Shown one piece after another: positions 33,416-42,419 of a stretch of DNA of 64,000 nucleotides (position 1 is its first letter; each line of letters starts with the position of its first letter). The notes beneath the pieces are model-generated. The model was given only the letters and a program-made list of their open reading frames with translations, did no database searches and was not told where the DNA came from. Source of the stretch: Mycobacterium sp. (lineage in GTDB: Bacteria > Actinomycetota > Actinomycetes > Mycobacteriales > Mycobacteriaceae); contig NZ_JAFBAR010000023.1 of assembly GCF_019247635.1 (NCBI RefSeq), positions 1 through 64,000 on the forward strand. The letters are read 5' to 3'. The position numbers and the translations under genes are program-made.

Positions 33416-34666
33416 GTGGCATCAAACCCACTCGAGGAACTGACGCTCGAACAGCTGCGCACCCGCACCAGCATGAAGTGGCGTGCGCACCCGGCTGACG
33501 TCTTGCCGCTGTGGGTCGCCGAGATGGACGTCAACCTCGCGCCCACGGTGGCCGAAGCCCTTCATGCCGCCGTCCGCTCGGGCGACACCGGCTATCCCTA
33601 TGGAACCGGGTTTGCCGAAGCGGTCAGCGAATTCGCCTCGCGGCGTTGGCAATGGCACGGACTGGAGGTCGGCCGCACGGCACTCGTTCCCGATGTCATG
33701 CTGGGCATCGTCGAGACGCTGCGCCTGATCACTGATCGCGGCGGTGCGGTCATCGTCAACCCGCCGGTATACGCCCCGTTCTACGCTTTCGTGTCGCACG
33801 ACGGCCGTCGGGTGATCGAGGCGCCGCTGAGCCCCGAGGGCCGAATCGACTTGGCGGTCCTAGAGTTAACGTTCGTGCGTGCGCGCGCCGCGGGCGGGAA
33901 TGTTGCGTACCTACTCTGCAACCCGCACAACCCGACCGGCACCGTACACAGCGCCGACGAACTGCGTGCGGTGGCCGAACTTGCCCGCCGATCACGCGTC
34001 CGCGTCGTCTCCGATGAGATTCACGCGCCGGTGATCTTGCCCGGGGCGCGGTTCACCCCGTACCTGAGCGTCCCAGGCGCGGAGAATGCGTTCGCACTGA
34101 CGTCAGCGTCCAAGGCGTGGAACCTGTCCGGCCTGAAGGCGGCCCTGGCGATAGCCGGTCCCGAGGCGGCCGCGGACCTGCGAAGGATGCCCGAGGAGGT
34201 TAGCCACGGACCGAGCCACCTCGGCGTCCGAGCGCACACGGAAGCATTCAAGACCGCGGGCGACTGGCTCGACGCGCTGCTGCAGGGACTTGACGCCAAC
34301 CGAACGCTGCTCGGCAAGCTGATCGCCGAACACCTGCCCGGGGTCAAATACCAACCGCCGCAGGGTACTTACCTCGCTTGGCTGGATTGCCGGCACCTCG
34401 GCTTCGCCGACCAGAGCGCCGATGGCCTGCCGGTGGTCTCCGATCTGTCCGGACCCGCGCGCTGGTTCCTCGACCACGCCCGCGTCGCGCTCAGCTCCGG
34501 CCACGTCTTCGGAACTGGCGGAGACGGGCATGTACGCGTCAACTTCGCCACCTCCCAAGTGATCCTCACCGAAGCCCTAACGCGGATGGGCCGAGCGCTG
34601 ACCCACGCGCACTCCCCAGTACCCCCACGCGAACGTGCGAGTCGGTACGACGACACGCCGCGTTAA
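33416..34666 (+). CDS. PatB/MalY-type PLP aminotransferase (C-S lyase), Rv2294-like
   Basis: 416 residues from GTG 33416. Fold-type I PLP enzyme: WVAEMDVN near the start, [10 protein letters not shown] (Asn contacting PLP), VVSDEIHAP (Asp to the pyridine N), [12 protein letters not shown] with the Schiff-base Lys and [12 protein letters not shown]. The text follows M. tuberculosis Rv2294. The family includes cystathionine beta-lyases that release homocysteine, pyruvate and ammonia. The last 12 or so residues ([12 protein letters not shown]) come from a dispersed inverted repeat that seems to have replaced the normal end. Confidence 0.87.
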   Translation: MASNPLEELTLEQLRTRTSMKWRAHPADVLPLWVAEMDVNLAPTVAEALHAAVRSGDTGYPYGTGFAEAVSEFASRRWQWHGLEVGRTALVPDVMLGIVETLRLITDRGGAVIVNPPVYAPFYAFVSHDGRRVIEAPLSPEGRIDLAVLELTFVRARAAGGNVAYLLCNPHNPTGTVHSADELRAVAELARRSRVRVVSDEIHAPVILPGARFTPYLSVPGAENAFALTSASKAWNLSGLKAALAIAGPEAAADLRRMPEEVSHGPSHLGVRAHTEAFKTAGDWLDALLQGLDANRTLLGKLIAEHLPGVKYQPPQGTYLAWLDCRHLGFADQSADGLPVVSDLSGPARWFLDHARVALSSGHVFGTGGDGHVRVNFATSQVILTEALTRMGRALTHAHSPVPPRERASRYDDTPR

Positions 34667-34689
34667 GCGTCCTTGTGCGCACGCTCGTG
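34626..34689. repeat. GAGCGTGCG-type inverted repeat, copy A
   Basis: Outer arms CACGCGAACGTGCG (34626-34639) and CGCACGCTCGTG (34678-34689) with a conserved centre containing CGACACGCCGCG. It shares both arms and centre with the element at 44057. It overlaps the end of the aminotransferase gene and lies between convergent genes. Confidence 0.7.
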
Positions 34690-34711
34690 GGGTGGCTGGT
34701 CCCAAAGGGGT

Positions 34712-35911
34712 CTACAGCCCAAACTGGTCGTCGATGATGCCGAGCCAGATCTGCGCGACGTCGATGGCGACCTTCTCGCTGATGAAGGCGTGCTGCGTGC
34801 CGGTGTAAATGTCGCGGAAGGCGCGCTCGAGCCGACTGCCCTCGCGGATCGAACTGGTTCCGGCGACCAGATGCGCCCATTCCGCACAGCCTCGCGCCAT
34901 GTCGGTGGCGAAGACGGCCGCCACCCGCATGTCCGCCCGCAAGGCCGGGCTCAACTCGTCACCGGCGGCGACGGCGGCCTCGGCCGTCGTGAAGGCATCG
35001 AGCACCAACAGGCGCGCCGCGCGCCACGCGGCGACGTGGTGCGCCAGGCCCTTCTGAAAGGTCGGCCGGCTAGCCAGTGACGCCATGTCGCTCATCCGAT
35101 ACTTCGTCGCCGCCAATTCCGCGACATCGTCGAGCATGCTCTTGGCGACCCCGAGCGCCCAGGAAGCGTGACCGGCGGCCGTCACCGGCATCAGCCCCAT
35201 GCGTGTGGCCGGCGAACCGCCCCGGTACGGTTCGCGGGAAAACAGAGCGAATGTCCGGCTGTGCGGGACGAACACGTCCTGGGCGCTGTAGTCATAAGAC
35301 CCAGTTCCCTTGAGCCCTTGGACAAACCAGCCGTCGTTGAAGCTGATGTCCGCTCGGGGAACCACGGCCACCTGCATGTCGGGGATGCCTTCACTGATCC
35401 AGCGCATCTCGCCGTTGTCCATCGGAAAAAAGCCCGCGGCGATGTATTGCGAATGCCCGGTGCCGGAACCGAAGCTCCATGATCCGCTCAATTTGTAGCC
35501 GCCGTCGACCGCGGTCCCCTGGCCGTTGGGAAAGAACTGGCCACCCATGGTGACCCGGTTGTCGTGAGCGGTGAATACCTCGGCGAACCCCTCGTCGGGC
35601 AGATAGGCGGCAGCCGCGAAAGACGACGGCAGGTTAGCGATCCCGATCCAGCCGAACGAGCCGTCCTGCCAAGCCATTTCGATCCACGTCTCGATCATCT
35701 CGGCGAACGACGGCTCCACACCGCCCGCTTCGACCGGATTGAATGCCGACATCAGCCCGCCGCCCCACATCCCGTCGACGACCGCGTCGGTGAGCGTGCG
35801 CTTCCGTTCAGATTCGGCGGCCTCGGCCTGGACGAGTTCGCGCATCCCCCGGGCCATGGCGACGACCTTGCCGCCCATTGCGGTTGTCTCCGATGCCGAA
35901 GTCGAAGTCAT
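34712..35911 (-). CDS. Acyl-CoA dehydrogenase family protein
   Basis: 399 residues from ATG 35911; the open frame upstream is antisense to the SDR gene and ignored. ACAD fold with GYKLSGSWSFGSGTGHSQYI, LKGTGSYDYSAQDVFVP and a C-terminal helical domain (GTSSIREGSRLERAFRDIY). The GSWSFGSG and GTGSYD motifs are closer to flavin-dependent monooxygenases (HsaA/DszC group) than to beta-oxidation dehydrogenases, which need a catalytic Glu not evident here. It starts 13 bases after the SDR stop, so the two form an operon. Confidence 0.82.
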   Translation of the reverse strand: MTSTSASETTAMGGKVVAMARGMRELVQAEAAESERKRTLTDAVVDGMWGGGLMSAFNPVEAGGVEPSFAEMIETWIEMAWQDGSFGWIGIANLPSSFAAAAYLPDEGFAEVFTAHDNRVTMGGQFFPNGQGTAVDGGYKLSGSWSFGSGTGHSQYIAAGFFPMDNGEMRWISEGIPDMQVAVVPRADISFNDGWFVQGLKGTGSYDYSAQDVFVPHSRTFALFSREPYRGGSPATRMGLMPVTAAGHASWALGVAKSMLDDVAELAATKYRMSDMASLASRPTFQKGLAHHVAAWRAARLLVLDAFTTAEAAVAAGDELSPALRADMRVAAVFATDMARGCAEWAHLVAGTSSIREGSRLERAFRDIYTGTQHAFISEKVAIDVAQIWLGIIDDQFGL

Positions 35912-35924
35912 GGCTGCTCTCCTA

Positions 35925-36716
35925 TCAGTCGGTGGGGAAGCCGAATAGTGCGACCACGCCGTGATCGCGGCCCGCGGTGTAGCCGCCGTCGACGGCGATG
36001 GCCTGACCGGTGACAAAGGACGCTTCGGTCGACAGGAGGAAGGCGGCCACCGACGCGATCTCCTCCGGCCTGCCCAGCCGTTGCAAGGCGTGCTCCTTGG
36101 TGATGGAAGCGAGCGGATCTTCCATCCCGGGCATGCCAAAGACGCTGTGCGCCATGGGAGTTTCGATGAAGCCCGGGCAGATCGCGTTGGCCCGGATGCC
36201 ACTCGGGCCGTAGTCGAGCGCGATGTTCTTGGTCAACAACACAACACCGCCCTTGGCGGCGTTGTACGAGCTGCCGCCCGCCGTACCTTCGAGACCCTCG
36301 ATGCTGGCCAGGGTCACGATGGAGCCGCGTTCGCCCTCGACCCTGGGTTGCTCGATCATCCGGGCCAGGGCGGCCTTCGCCACCAGGTAGGTCGCGGTGA
36401 GGTTTATTCCGATTACCCGGTCCCATTCCTCGCGCGGGAGCAGATGCACCGGGCCGCCGCCGGCCACCCCGGCGGAGTGGACCACCCCGTCGAGGCGGTC
36501 GGGCACCGCGTCGAAGACGGCCGCGACCGCGGCCGCGTCGGTGACATCGGCCGTTACGAACCTGAAGTCCGGACCCAGCTCCGGCGGCGGAGCCAGGTCC
36601 GCGCCGACGACGGTTGCGCCTTCGTCCAGCAGGCGGCGGGCGGTGGCTAACCCGATGCCAGACGCCGCTCCCGTCACGACGAACGTTCGCGCGCGGGCGC
36701 GATCGGTGCTCACCAT
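35925..36716 (-). CDS. Short-chain dehydrogenase/reductase
   Basis: 263 residues from ATG 36716 (MVSTDRARARTFVVTG). TGAASGIG, SAGVAGGG (variant of NNAG), catalytic Ser in LASIEGLEG and YNAAK are present; the end TGQAIAVDGGYTAGRD is typical of classical SDRs. Likely oxidises a secondary alcohol in the same pathway as the downstream acyl-CoA-dehydrogenase-like flavoprotein. Confidence 0.88.
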   Translation of the reverse strand: MVSTDRARARTFVVTGAASGIGLATARRLLDEGATVVGADLAPPPELGPDFRFVTADVTDAAAVAAVFDAVPDRLDGVVHSAGVAGGGPVHLLPREEWDRVIGINLTATYLVAKAALARMIEQPRVEGERGSIVTLASIEGLEGTAGGSSYNAAKGGVVLLTKNIALDYGPSGIRANAICPGFIETPMAHSVFGMPGMEDPLASITKEHALQRLGRPEEIASVAAFLLSTEASFVTGQAIAVDGGYTAGRDHGVVALFGFPTD

Positions 36717-36790
36717 GGGTGCGGGGCTCCTCTCGCTCGCCAACCGCTTGACCATACATCCTGGCCCAAGTGTCTAGGGCATGGCGATGT

Positions 36791-37219
36791 TCAGCCGTTG
36801 TGTGAGCCTCGCGGGAGCAGCGCGAGGACGGGGATCGTGCGGCTCGTCTTGCGTTCGTAATCGGCGAATCCCGGGTAGCGCTTGGCCTGCTCGGCGTACT
36901 TCTCGTCGCGTTCGGCGCCTTCCAGTTCGACGGCGTGGACGTCCAGATGTTCGTCGCCCACCTCGATGTTGGCGTCGGGATTGGCGGCGAGGTTCCAATA
37001 CCAGGCGGGGTTGCGGTCGGCTCCTGCCGCCGAGGCGAAGACCAGGTAGCGGTCACCGTCGGCGAGGTACATCATGGGGTTCACCCGTTCTTCGCCGCTG
37101 CGTGCTCCGATGCTGTGCAGCAAGAGAACTGGGGCACCTTCGAATTGGCCGCCGAGTCGACCATGGTTGGCACGGAACTCCTCGATGTTGCGGCGGTTGA
37201 AATCGTCGGTGTCGGTCAT
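36791..37219 (-). CDS. Deazaflavin (F420)-dependent nitroreductase family protein
   Basis: 142 residues from ATG 37219. Split-barrel fold of the Ddn/nitroreductase family: FRANHGRLGGQFEGAPVLLLHSIGARSG, RVNPMMYLADGDRYLVFASAAGADRNPAWYWNL and the tail YERKTSRTIPVLALLP. The GARSG and PAWYWNL motifs bind F420 in this family. These enzymes reduce quinones or nitro compounds with F420H2; mycobacteria have many paralogues. It precedes the SDR-ACAD pair with 74 bases between. Confidence 0.88.
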   Translation of the reverse strand: MTDTDDFNRRNIEEFRANHGRLGGQFEGAPVLLLHSIGARSGEERVNPMMYLADGDRYLVFASAAGADRNPAWYWNLAANPDANIEVGDEHLDVHAVELEGAERDEKYAEQAKRYPGFADYERKTSRTIPVLALLPRGSHNG

Positions 37220-37344
37220 GGTGCCTCCTCGGGTTATCAGCGATGGCGCGCTCCCCTCGGTTCAAGGCAGTTGGCGTCCTGTCGCATCTTCTCACCAGAA
37301 GGCCCGGCGTGAAATTCCCGCCATAACCTGTAAATCTGGTACTC

Positions 37345-37965
37345 GTGAGCGACAACGGCAGCGCCCCTTCGTCGAGCCCGCTGCGGCGCGTTGCGCGCGA
37401 GCCCCGGACCGTGGCAGGCGCAATCCTGGCCGCAGAGCTGATCGCTGGGCTCGCCTTCGTCGGGGTGAAGCTGGCGCACAACCACCCAACCGCAGCGCCG
37501 CAGCCAGCCTCGTCGACTCCTGCGCCGCCGCCGTACGTCGCGATTCCCGGCTGCTACAAATCGGTCCCACCGGCCGAACGCCCGAAGACGCTCAACATTG
37601 TGGGATGCGCGAGTGTCGCCGTTGCGCTGCAAGACATGTCGTGGAGCGCATGGGGAGCGCAAGGCGCCGACGGGGCGGGCACCGCCGTGTTCAAAGTCTG
37701 CGATCCGAACTGTGCGATGGGCTATCAGCTCACCGACCAGGTCGTCGTGCACGCCTGGAATCCCCAGTCACCGAAAGCCGACGCCACCTGCCCGGTCGGC
37801 CTGAAGATCTTCGCGGACATGATCTTGGCGTTCCCGAAGGGCGTTCCCCCGGCTACGACCCAGAAAATGAACACTCAGTACAACGGAATGCCGGCGGTGC
37901 ACTACGCCAACTACTCCACCGACAAGGCCGACAGCGAATTCATCGGCTACACGTTCTGCTACTAG
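37345..37965 (+). CDS. Hypothetical membrane-anchored exported protein
   Basis: 206 residues from GTG 37345. A short cytosolic start, one helix (TVAGAILAAELIAGLAFVGV, about 22-41), a Pro/Ala-rich linker and an external domain with six Cys (IPGCYKSV, NIVGCASV, VCDPNCAMG, ATCPVG, FCY), probably disulfide bonded. No enzyme motif recognised. It converges on the thiolase so tightly that the two stop codons share the palindrome CTAG (37962-37965). Confidence 0.72.
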   Translation: MSDNGSAPSSSPLRRVAREPRTVAGAILAAELIAGLAFVGVKLAHNHPTAAPQPASSTPAPPPYVAIPGCYKSVPPAERPKTLNIVGCASVAVALQDMSWSAWGAQGADGAGTAVFKVCDPNCAMGYQLTDQVVVHAWNPQSPKADATCPVGLKIFADMILAFPKGVPPATTQKMNTQYNGMPAVHYANYSTDKADSEFIGYTFCY

Positions 37966-39137
37966 ACCTCGATGACGACGGCCCCACCCTGGCCGCCGCC
38001 CGCACACATCGCCGCCACTCCGATACCGCCGCCGCGCCGGGCCAGCTCATAGGTCAACGTGGTGACCATGCGCGCACCGGAGGCGGCGATGGGGTGTCCC
38101 AGGCTGCAGCCGCTGCCCGAGAAGTTCACCTTCTCCTCGTCGATGCCGTACTCCCGGCACGCCGCGATCGGCACCGAAGCGAACGCCTCGTTGATCTCCC
38201 AGAGCGCCACGTCGTCGACCGACAAACCGGCCCGCTGCAGCACCTTGCCGATGACCTTCACGGCACCCAGACCGCAGTCCCTGGCCGGCACACCCGCGGC
38301 GGCCCATGCCCTGATGGTGCCCAGCACGTTGAGGTTCTCGGCGCTGGCGTAATCGCGGTCGACGAGCGCGACCGCCGCGGCGGCGTCGTTGGTGCCGCTG
38401 CTGTTGCCTGCCGTAATCGAGAAACCTTCGATTTCGGGGTGCAGCACCTTGAGCCCGGCCAGTTTTTCGACGGTGGTGTCGCGACGGGGATGCTCATCGA
38501 CGGCGAACTCGGTGACCGAACCGTCCGGTTGGGTGATCTTCAGCGCCAGGATCTCGTCGACGAACTTGCCGGCGTCCATCGCCGCGATGGCCCGCTGATG
38601 TGACCGGGCCGCCCAGGCGTCCATCTCCTCGCGGGTGATGCCGACCTTCTTCGCGGTGTTCCAGCCGACCGTGATCGACATGTCCTTGGCGGGCGCGTCG
38701 GGGGTTTCGACGTGCGTCGGCGGCATCCAACGCTCCTCGAACTTCAGCTCGGGGCCGGGAATGCGCCAATTGGTCAGCGGCGTCATCGACAGCGACTGCA
38801 CACCGCCGGCGATGAGCACGCGCTCCATGCCCGAACCGATCTGTGCGGCGGCGTTGCCAATCGCGGTGAGGCTGCCCGCGCAGTGCCGGTTGACCGACTG
38901 GCCGGGGATGTCATCCATGCCCGCGGCGGTGGCGGCATACCGGGCCAAATCACCGCCGCCGTAATGCGATTCGGCGAAGATGATGTCGTCAATTGCCGAG
39001 GGGTCGACGCCGGACCTGCGCACCACCTCCGGAAGCACCGCCGTGATCAGTGTCTCGGGCGGGGTATTGACCAGCGTCCCCTTGAAGGAGCGGCCGATCG
39101 CCGTCCGGACGGCTCCGACGATCACGGGTGTAGCCAT
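37962..39137 (-). CDS. Acetyl-CoA acetyltransferase (thiolase)
   Basis: 391 residues from ATG 39137. Complete thiolase active site: nucleophilic Cys86 in NRHCAGS, NEAFA, His in GHPIAASGAR and Cys378 in CAGGGQGG. Length fits both degradative and biosynthetic thiolases. It would cleave 3-ketoacyl-CoA or condense two acetyl-CoA. Its gene neighbours, mostly SDR and ACAD-type enzymes, favour the degradative direction, but that is inference. Confidence 0.92.
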   Translation of the reverse strand: MATPVIVGAVRTAIGRSFKGTLVNTPPETLITAVLPEVVRRSGVDPSAIDDIIFAESHYGGGDLARYAATAAGMDDIPGQSVNRHCAGSLTAIGNAAAQIGSGMERVLIAGGVQSLSMTPLTNWRIPGPELKFEERWMPPTHVETPDAPAKDMSITVGWNTAKKVGITREEMDAWAARSHQRAIAAMDAGKFVDEILALKITQPDGSVTEFAVDEHPRRDTTVEKLAGLKVLHPEIEGFSITAGNSSGTNDAAAAVALVDRDYASAENLNVLGTIRAWAAAGVPARDCGLGAVKVIGKVLQRAGLSVDDVALWEINEAFASVPIAACREYGIDEEKVNFSGSGCSLGHPIAASGARMVTTLTYELARRGGGIGVAAMCAGGGQGGAVVIEV

Positions 39138-39330
39138 GTTGTCAACCTCGAAACTGTCTGGCTGCGGTAGGCAGCGCCGATGGGATTCGTTGGCGCGAAT
39201 CGTAACAAATACTGTATGGGCAATAGTAAACGGCCTGAGGTCAGGTGCGGGCGGATATGCGCCGCGCAGGGGTGGGCAGGGCCGTCGCCTGGCGCGCCGG
39301 GCGTCCGAGTGACGCTCGGCGGAGCTTCCA

Positions 39331-39359
39331 AGAATCCACCAAGAATCCTTTGAGAATCC
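39331..39359. promoter_or_regulatory. Three AGAATCC repeats with 11-base period
   Basis: AGAATCC at 39331-39337, 39342-39348 and 39353-39359: 7-base units with 4-base spacers on one helix face. A weaker fourth unit may follow at 39364. This geometry is used by OmpR/PhoB-type response regulators. Confidence 0.55.
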
Positions 39360-39418
39360 TTCAAGGAGTCATCACGAGCCTGGGCGCAATAGGCAAATAA
39401 CACGGCGGCTTTTCCGCC

Positions 39419-39474
39419 GAGCAGACGCAAAGTCACCCCTTTGGGCACCGAATTGCGTGCTTTTGCGACTGCTC
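39419..39474. terminator. GAGCAGACGC-type inverted repeat, copy 5
   Basis: Arms 39419-39436 and 39457-39474 pair with three mismatches and a 20-base loop. It lies directly upstream of the three-domain gene (start 39507), in a divergent gap, so it may shield that gene from upstream transcription. Confidence 0.7.
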
Positions 39475-39506
39475 GCGGGGATGGGTTCGTCGAGAACGGA
39501 CACGCC

Positions 39507-41441
39507 ATGACCGACATCGCGCACGACCTGCCATTCACCGCGCGGCTCGGGGAGTTGGCCCCGCTATTCGACGCCCTGGCCGACGTCGCGATCCGCGGCG
39601 AGGTCCCGGGCCCCGAGTTGCTGGACCGCGTCGCCGCGACAGGGCCTGTGCTGTCGGCCCTGGCGCAAAACCCCAACGACGGCGAACCCTACTCACGGTC
39701 GATCCTGCGTGTCGACGACAAGGTCGAGATCATGCTCGCCCGCTGGCGGCCGGGTCACAGCTGCGCGCCGCACGACCACGGGGGCGCGGGCGGCTTCGTC
39801 GTCACCGTCGAGGGGACATTCCACGAACGCCGGTTCGGCTGGGACGGCCCACGGCTAGTGGTCAGCCACAGCACCATGCGGCACCAGGGCACCGCGATTC
39901 CCATCACTCCCGAGGTGATCCACGACATGAGGGCCGAGGACAGCGGGCTGACGCTGCACCTCTACAGCCCGCCGCCGGCCGGCATGCGGGTGTTCGATCT
40001 GGACCGGGCCGAAGCACTGGAACTGGTTGGCAACTATGGCGCCTGGATCCCGCAGGGTGATCACCCACGCATCCCCTTCGCAAACATCACACCCAAAGAC
40101 CCAGGGACACCTATCATTTGGGTTGCGTACAGCACGCACTACCGCGGCGGGTCGGCCGAATTCGGCGTCGCCGCCGCGACCATGGCCCGTGAGCTGACGC
40201 TCGCGCATCCCGAGGCCGAGGTCATCGTCTCCGGGCTCGAGCACAAAGCGGATTTCACCGCCGAGTTGGCCCGGCTGGTCGATGTGGGACAAAAACTCAG
40301 CCAACTGCACCTGATCGGTCACGCGGGGATGTACGGCCCGATGTTCGGATCGACGGAGTGGCCCGAGCAGTTTTCGCCGCACGAGTGGCGAGCGATGACG
40401 ATTCCGTTCGCCGACGACGGGCGAGCGTATTTCCACGCCTGCCGGACGGCGCGGTGGTTCGCTCCCTTCTTCGCCGACGTGTTCGGTGTTCCGACGTTCG
40501 GCAACCAGAACTACACCACTGTCTCTGCCCACAAAGACCATTTCGCGTGGGCGGGTCGTCACCCGGCGATCCGTCCGAATCTTTATATGATCGCCGCACC
40601 CGGCAAGAAATCGCACGGTTTGCGCGGCTCGGTCCGCAAGTACCTCGGCTGCGCCGCGGAGCCAATGCTGGAAAGCCGCCCTGCCGCAACGTATCCGGAG
40701 CGGACCTACGATCGCGTGGCCGACCTCTACGACCGCGCCTACGTCGACATCCGGGTGCGCGATGCCGAATGGCGCTGGATAACCGGCCGGGTTGCCGGGG
40801 TGCGCACCGAGCTCGGCCGTCCCCTGCGCGTTCTCGACATCGGCTGCGGCAATGGCGCTCTGCTGCGCGCGTTGGACGACCGCGGCGATATCGACTTCGG
40901 CATCGGGGTGGACAACTCCGCCGGCATGCTCGCCCGGGCGCGGCAACGCGGCCGCGACCGCGACCGCGCCAGACTACGGTTCATCAGGGTCAACGGGCCA
41001 GAGCTGGACGTTCCCGACGACCACGTCGACGCGGTGATCTCGTTTCTGTCCTTCCGGTACCTGGACTGGGATCCGGTCATGGCGGAGATCCGCCGGGTGC
41101 TGGCGCCCGGCGGACGGTTATGGGTGGTCGACATGGTCGAGCGCCCGGCGAGGATGCGCGACCTGCGGGTGCTCGCCGGGTCGGCCGTCGCGCACGTGCG
41201 GACCCGGCGCGCCCGACCCCAGTTCGCCACCGACCTCGCCGCTTTGACGACTCACCCTGACTGGCTGAACATGCTGCGGCACAATCCCATTCGCGCCGAG
41301 CACGAGTACCGTTGGTACTTTGGCAGCCGCTTTCCTGCCGCCGTGCTGGAAACGTTGACGGCAACCATGTCGGCGCGGGTGGTGGCCTTCGATTCAGGTC
41401 CCTTGGCCAAGGGGCATTCCGCTCCCCTCAGCTACCCATGA
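39507..41441 (+). CDS. Three-domain fusion: thiol-dioxygenase cupin, caspase/CHAT-like domain, SAM methyltransferase
   Basis: 644 residues from ATG 39507. Residues 1-175: cysteine-dioxygenase-like cupin with the three-His iron site His89 and His91 (PHDHGG) and His139 (VIHDM); Gly follows His91 as in bacterial thiol dioxygenases. Residues 200-385: alternating strands and helices with LHLIGHAG (His272) and AYFHACRTAR (Cys312), the His-Cys dyad pattern of clan CD proteases (CHAT, caspase, gingipain). Residues 400-640: class I methyltransferase with VLDIGCGNGALL (442-453) and a late VLAPGGRLWVVDMV. No signal peptide. The stop overlaps the racemase start (ATGA). The fold of the middle domain is inferred from motif and strand order. 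Possibly it oxidises and methylates a thiol or amino-acid-derived compound; substrate unknown. Confidence 0.72.
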   Translation: MTDIAHDLPFTARLGELAPLFDALADVAIRGEVPGPELLDRVAATGPVLSALAQNPNDGEPYSRSILRVDDKVEIMLARWRPGHSCAPHDHGGAGGFVVTVEGTFHERRFGWDGPRLVVSHSTMRHQGTAIPITPEVIHDMRAEDSGLTLHLYSPPPAGMRVFDLDRAEALELVGNYGAWIPQGDHPRIPFANITPKDPGTPIIWVAYSTHYRGGSAEFGVAAATMARELTLAHPEAEVIVSGLEHKADFTAELARLVDVGQKLSQLHLIGHAGMYGPMFGSTEWPEQFSPHEWRAMTIPFADDGRAYFHACRTARWFAPFFADVFGVPTFGNQNYTTVSAHKDHFAWAGRHPAIRPNLYMIAAPGKKSHGLRGSVRKYLGCAAEPMLESRPAATYPERTYDRVADLYDRAYVDIRVRDAEWRWITGRVAGVRTELGRPLRVLDIGCGNGALLRALDDRGDIDFGIGVDNSAGMLARARQRGRDRDRARLRFIRVNGPELDVPDDHVDAVISFLSFRYLDWDPVMAEIRRVLAPGGRLWVVDMVERPARMRDLRVLAGSAVAHVRTRRARPQFATDLAALTTHPDWLNMLRHNPIRAEHEYRWYFGSRFPAAVLETLTATMSARVVAFDSGPLAKGHSAPLSYP

Positions 41442-42214
41442 ACGCCTGCCTTGGCATCGTCGACTGGGGCATCGGCGGCATCGGCCTGCTGGGCACCCTG
41501 GACCGGTTGGCGCCTGGGCTGCCGGTGCTGTACTGGTCGGATGCGGGGGTGACCCCATACGGCCGGATGAGTGCCGACGAGCTCACCGATCGCCTGACGA
41601 CGGTGGTGATCGACCTCGCGGTGCGTGGCGCCACCGAGGTGGTGCTTGCGTGCAACGCGGCCAGCACCGTGATGAAAGCGCTTGGTGCGGCGCCGATCCC
41701 GGTGGAGGGAATCATCGACCACGGGGTGGCCTCCGTTCCGGACGACCTCGCGGGACCGATCGGCGTGGTCGGTGGTCGACGCACGATCGCCGCCGGACAC
41801 TATCGGCGCGGGCTAACCAGACCCGGACGGGCGGTGTTGTCCCGTGTGGCGCAACCGTTGTCGGGGCACATCGAGGCAGGCCGCATCGGCTCCCCACAGT
41901 TCCGCGCCGATCTGACCAGGATTGTTGCTCCGCTCCACGAAGTGCAAGCGTTGGTGTTGGCCTGCACCCATTACCCGGCCGCGAGCCGCTGGTTTGCGGC
42001 AGCGCTGCCGCACGCGCTGCTGATCGACCCGGCCGAGCGCATGGCTACCGTGATTGCCGCGCGGTATCCGGGCGCGCGCGCCCTCCCCCGGGCTTCCCGA
42101 GCCTTTCTCACCACCGGCGATCCCGAAGCGATGCGCCTGGGTGCCGCCCGCGCTTGGGGTGCAACGGTGACGGCCAACCGGGCTGCGGTCGAGTCGACCC
42201 GTTCGGCCGCTTAG
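41438..42214 (+). CDS. Glutamate/aspartate racemase family protein coupled to the fusion protein
   Basis: 258 residues from ATG 41438, overlapping the upstream stop by 4 bases. It has both catalytic Cys of the Asp/Glu racemase family, Cys72 in ACNAAST and Cys176 in ACTHYPA, plus VDWGIGG (DSGxGG in MurI) and SDAGVTPYG (Asp before PYG as in MurI). Trp replaces the Ser of the first motif, so the substrate may differ from D-glutamate. The housekeeping MurI is usually elsewhere in mycobacteria, making this a specialised paralogue. Coupling to the fusion gene indicates a shared pathway. Confidence 0.82.
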   Translation: MNACLGIVDWGIGGIGLLGTLDRLAPGLPVLYWSDAGVTPYGRMSADELTDRLTTVVIDLAVRGATEVVLACNAASTVMKALGAAPIPVEGIIDHGVASVPDDLAGPIGVVGGRRTIAAGHYRRGLTRPGRAVLSRVAQPLSGHIEAGRIGSPQFRADLTRIVAPLHEVQALVLACTHYPAASRWFAAALPHALLIDPAERMATVIAARYPGARALPRASRAFLTTGDPEAMRLGAARAWGATVTANRAAVESTRSAA

Positions 42215-42419
42215 TCACGGCAAGGCCTCGGGCTCGTCGCATTCGAAAAGCGATGTTGCTCAAGACATCCAACACGGCGCCGGTGCCAGCCTCCTATTCA
42301 CCGGATCGGAGCCCTGATCGTCAGCCGGGTCAACCGCTCGACGCGCACGTCCTCGGCGAGTGAACAGCCGATGGGCGGGGGGAACCTGCGGCGTTCTTCC
42401 TACAAGACACAATGGGGCG

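Larger units (their letters stand above)
39138..39506. other. Intergenic control region, 369 bases
   Basis: Divergent gap between the thiolase and the three-domain gene. It holds the thiolase promoter, three AGAATCC repeats spaced by 11 bases and hairpin copy 5. No gene was seen in it. Confidence 0.65.

Noticed and set aside
37074..38603. Long plus-strand open frame of 509 codons
   Set aside because: It lies opposite the thiolase and across other genes, has no recognisable domain, and is explained by the high GC content of the coding strand.
39507..41441. Fusion protein as an ergothioneine or ovothiol synthase
   Set aside because: It lacks the DinB and FGE-sulfatase domains of EgtB/OvoA; the cupin and the middle domain do not fit those enzymes.
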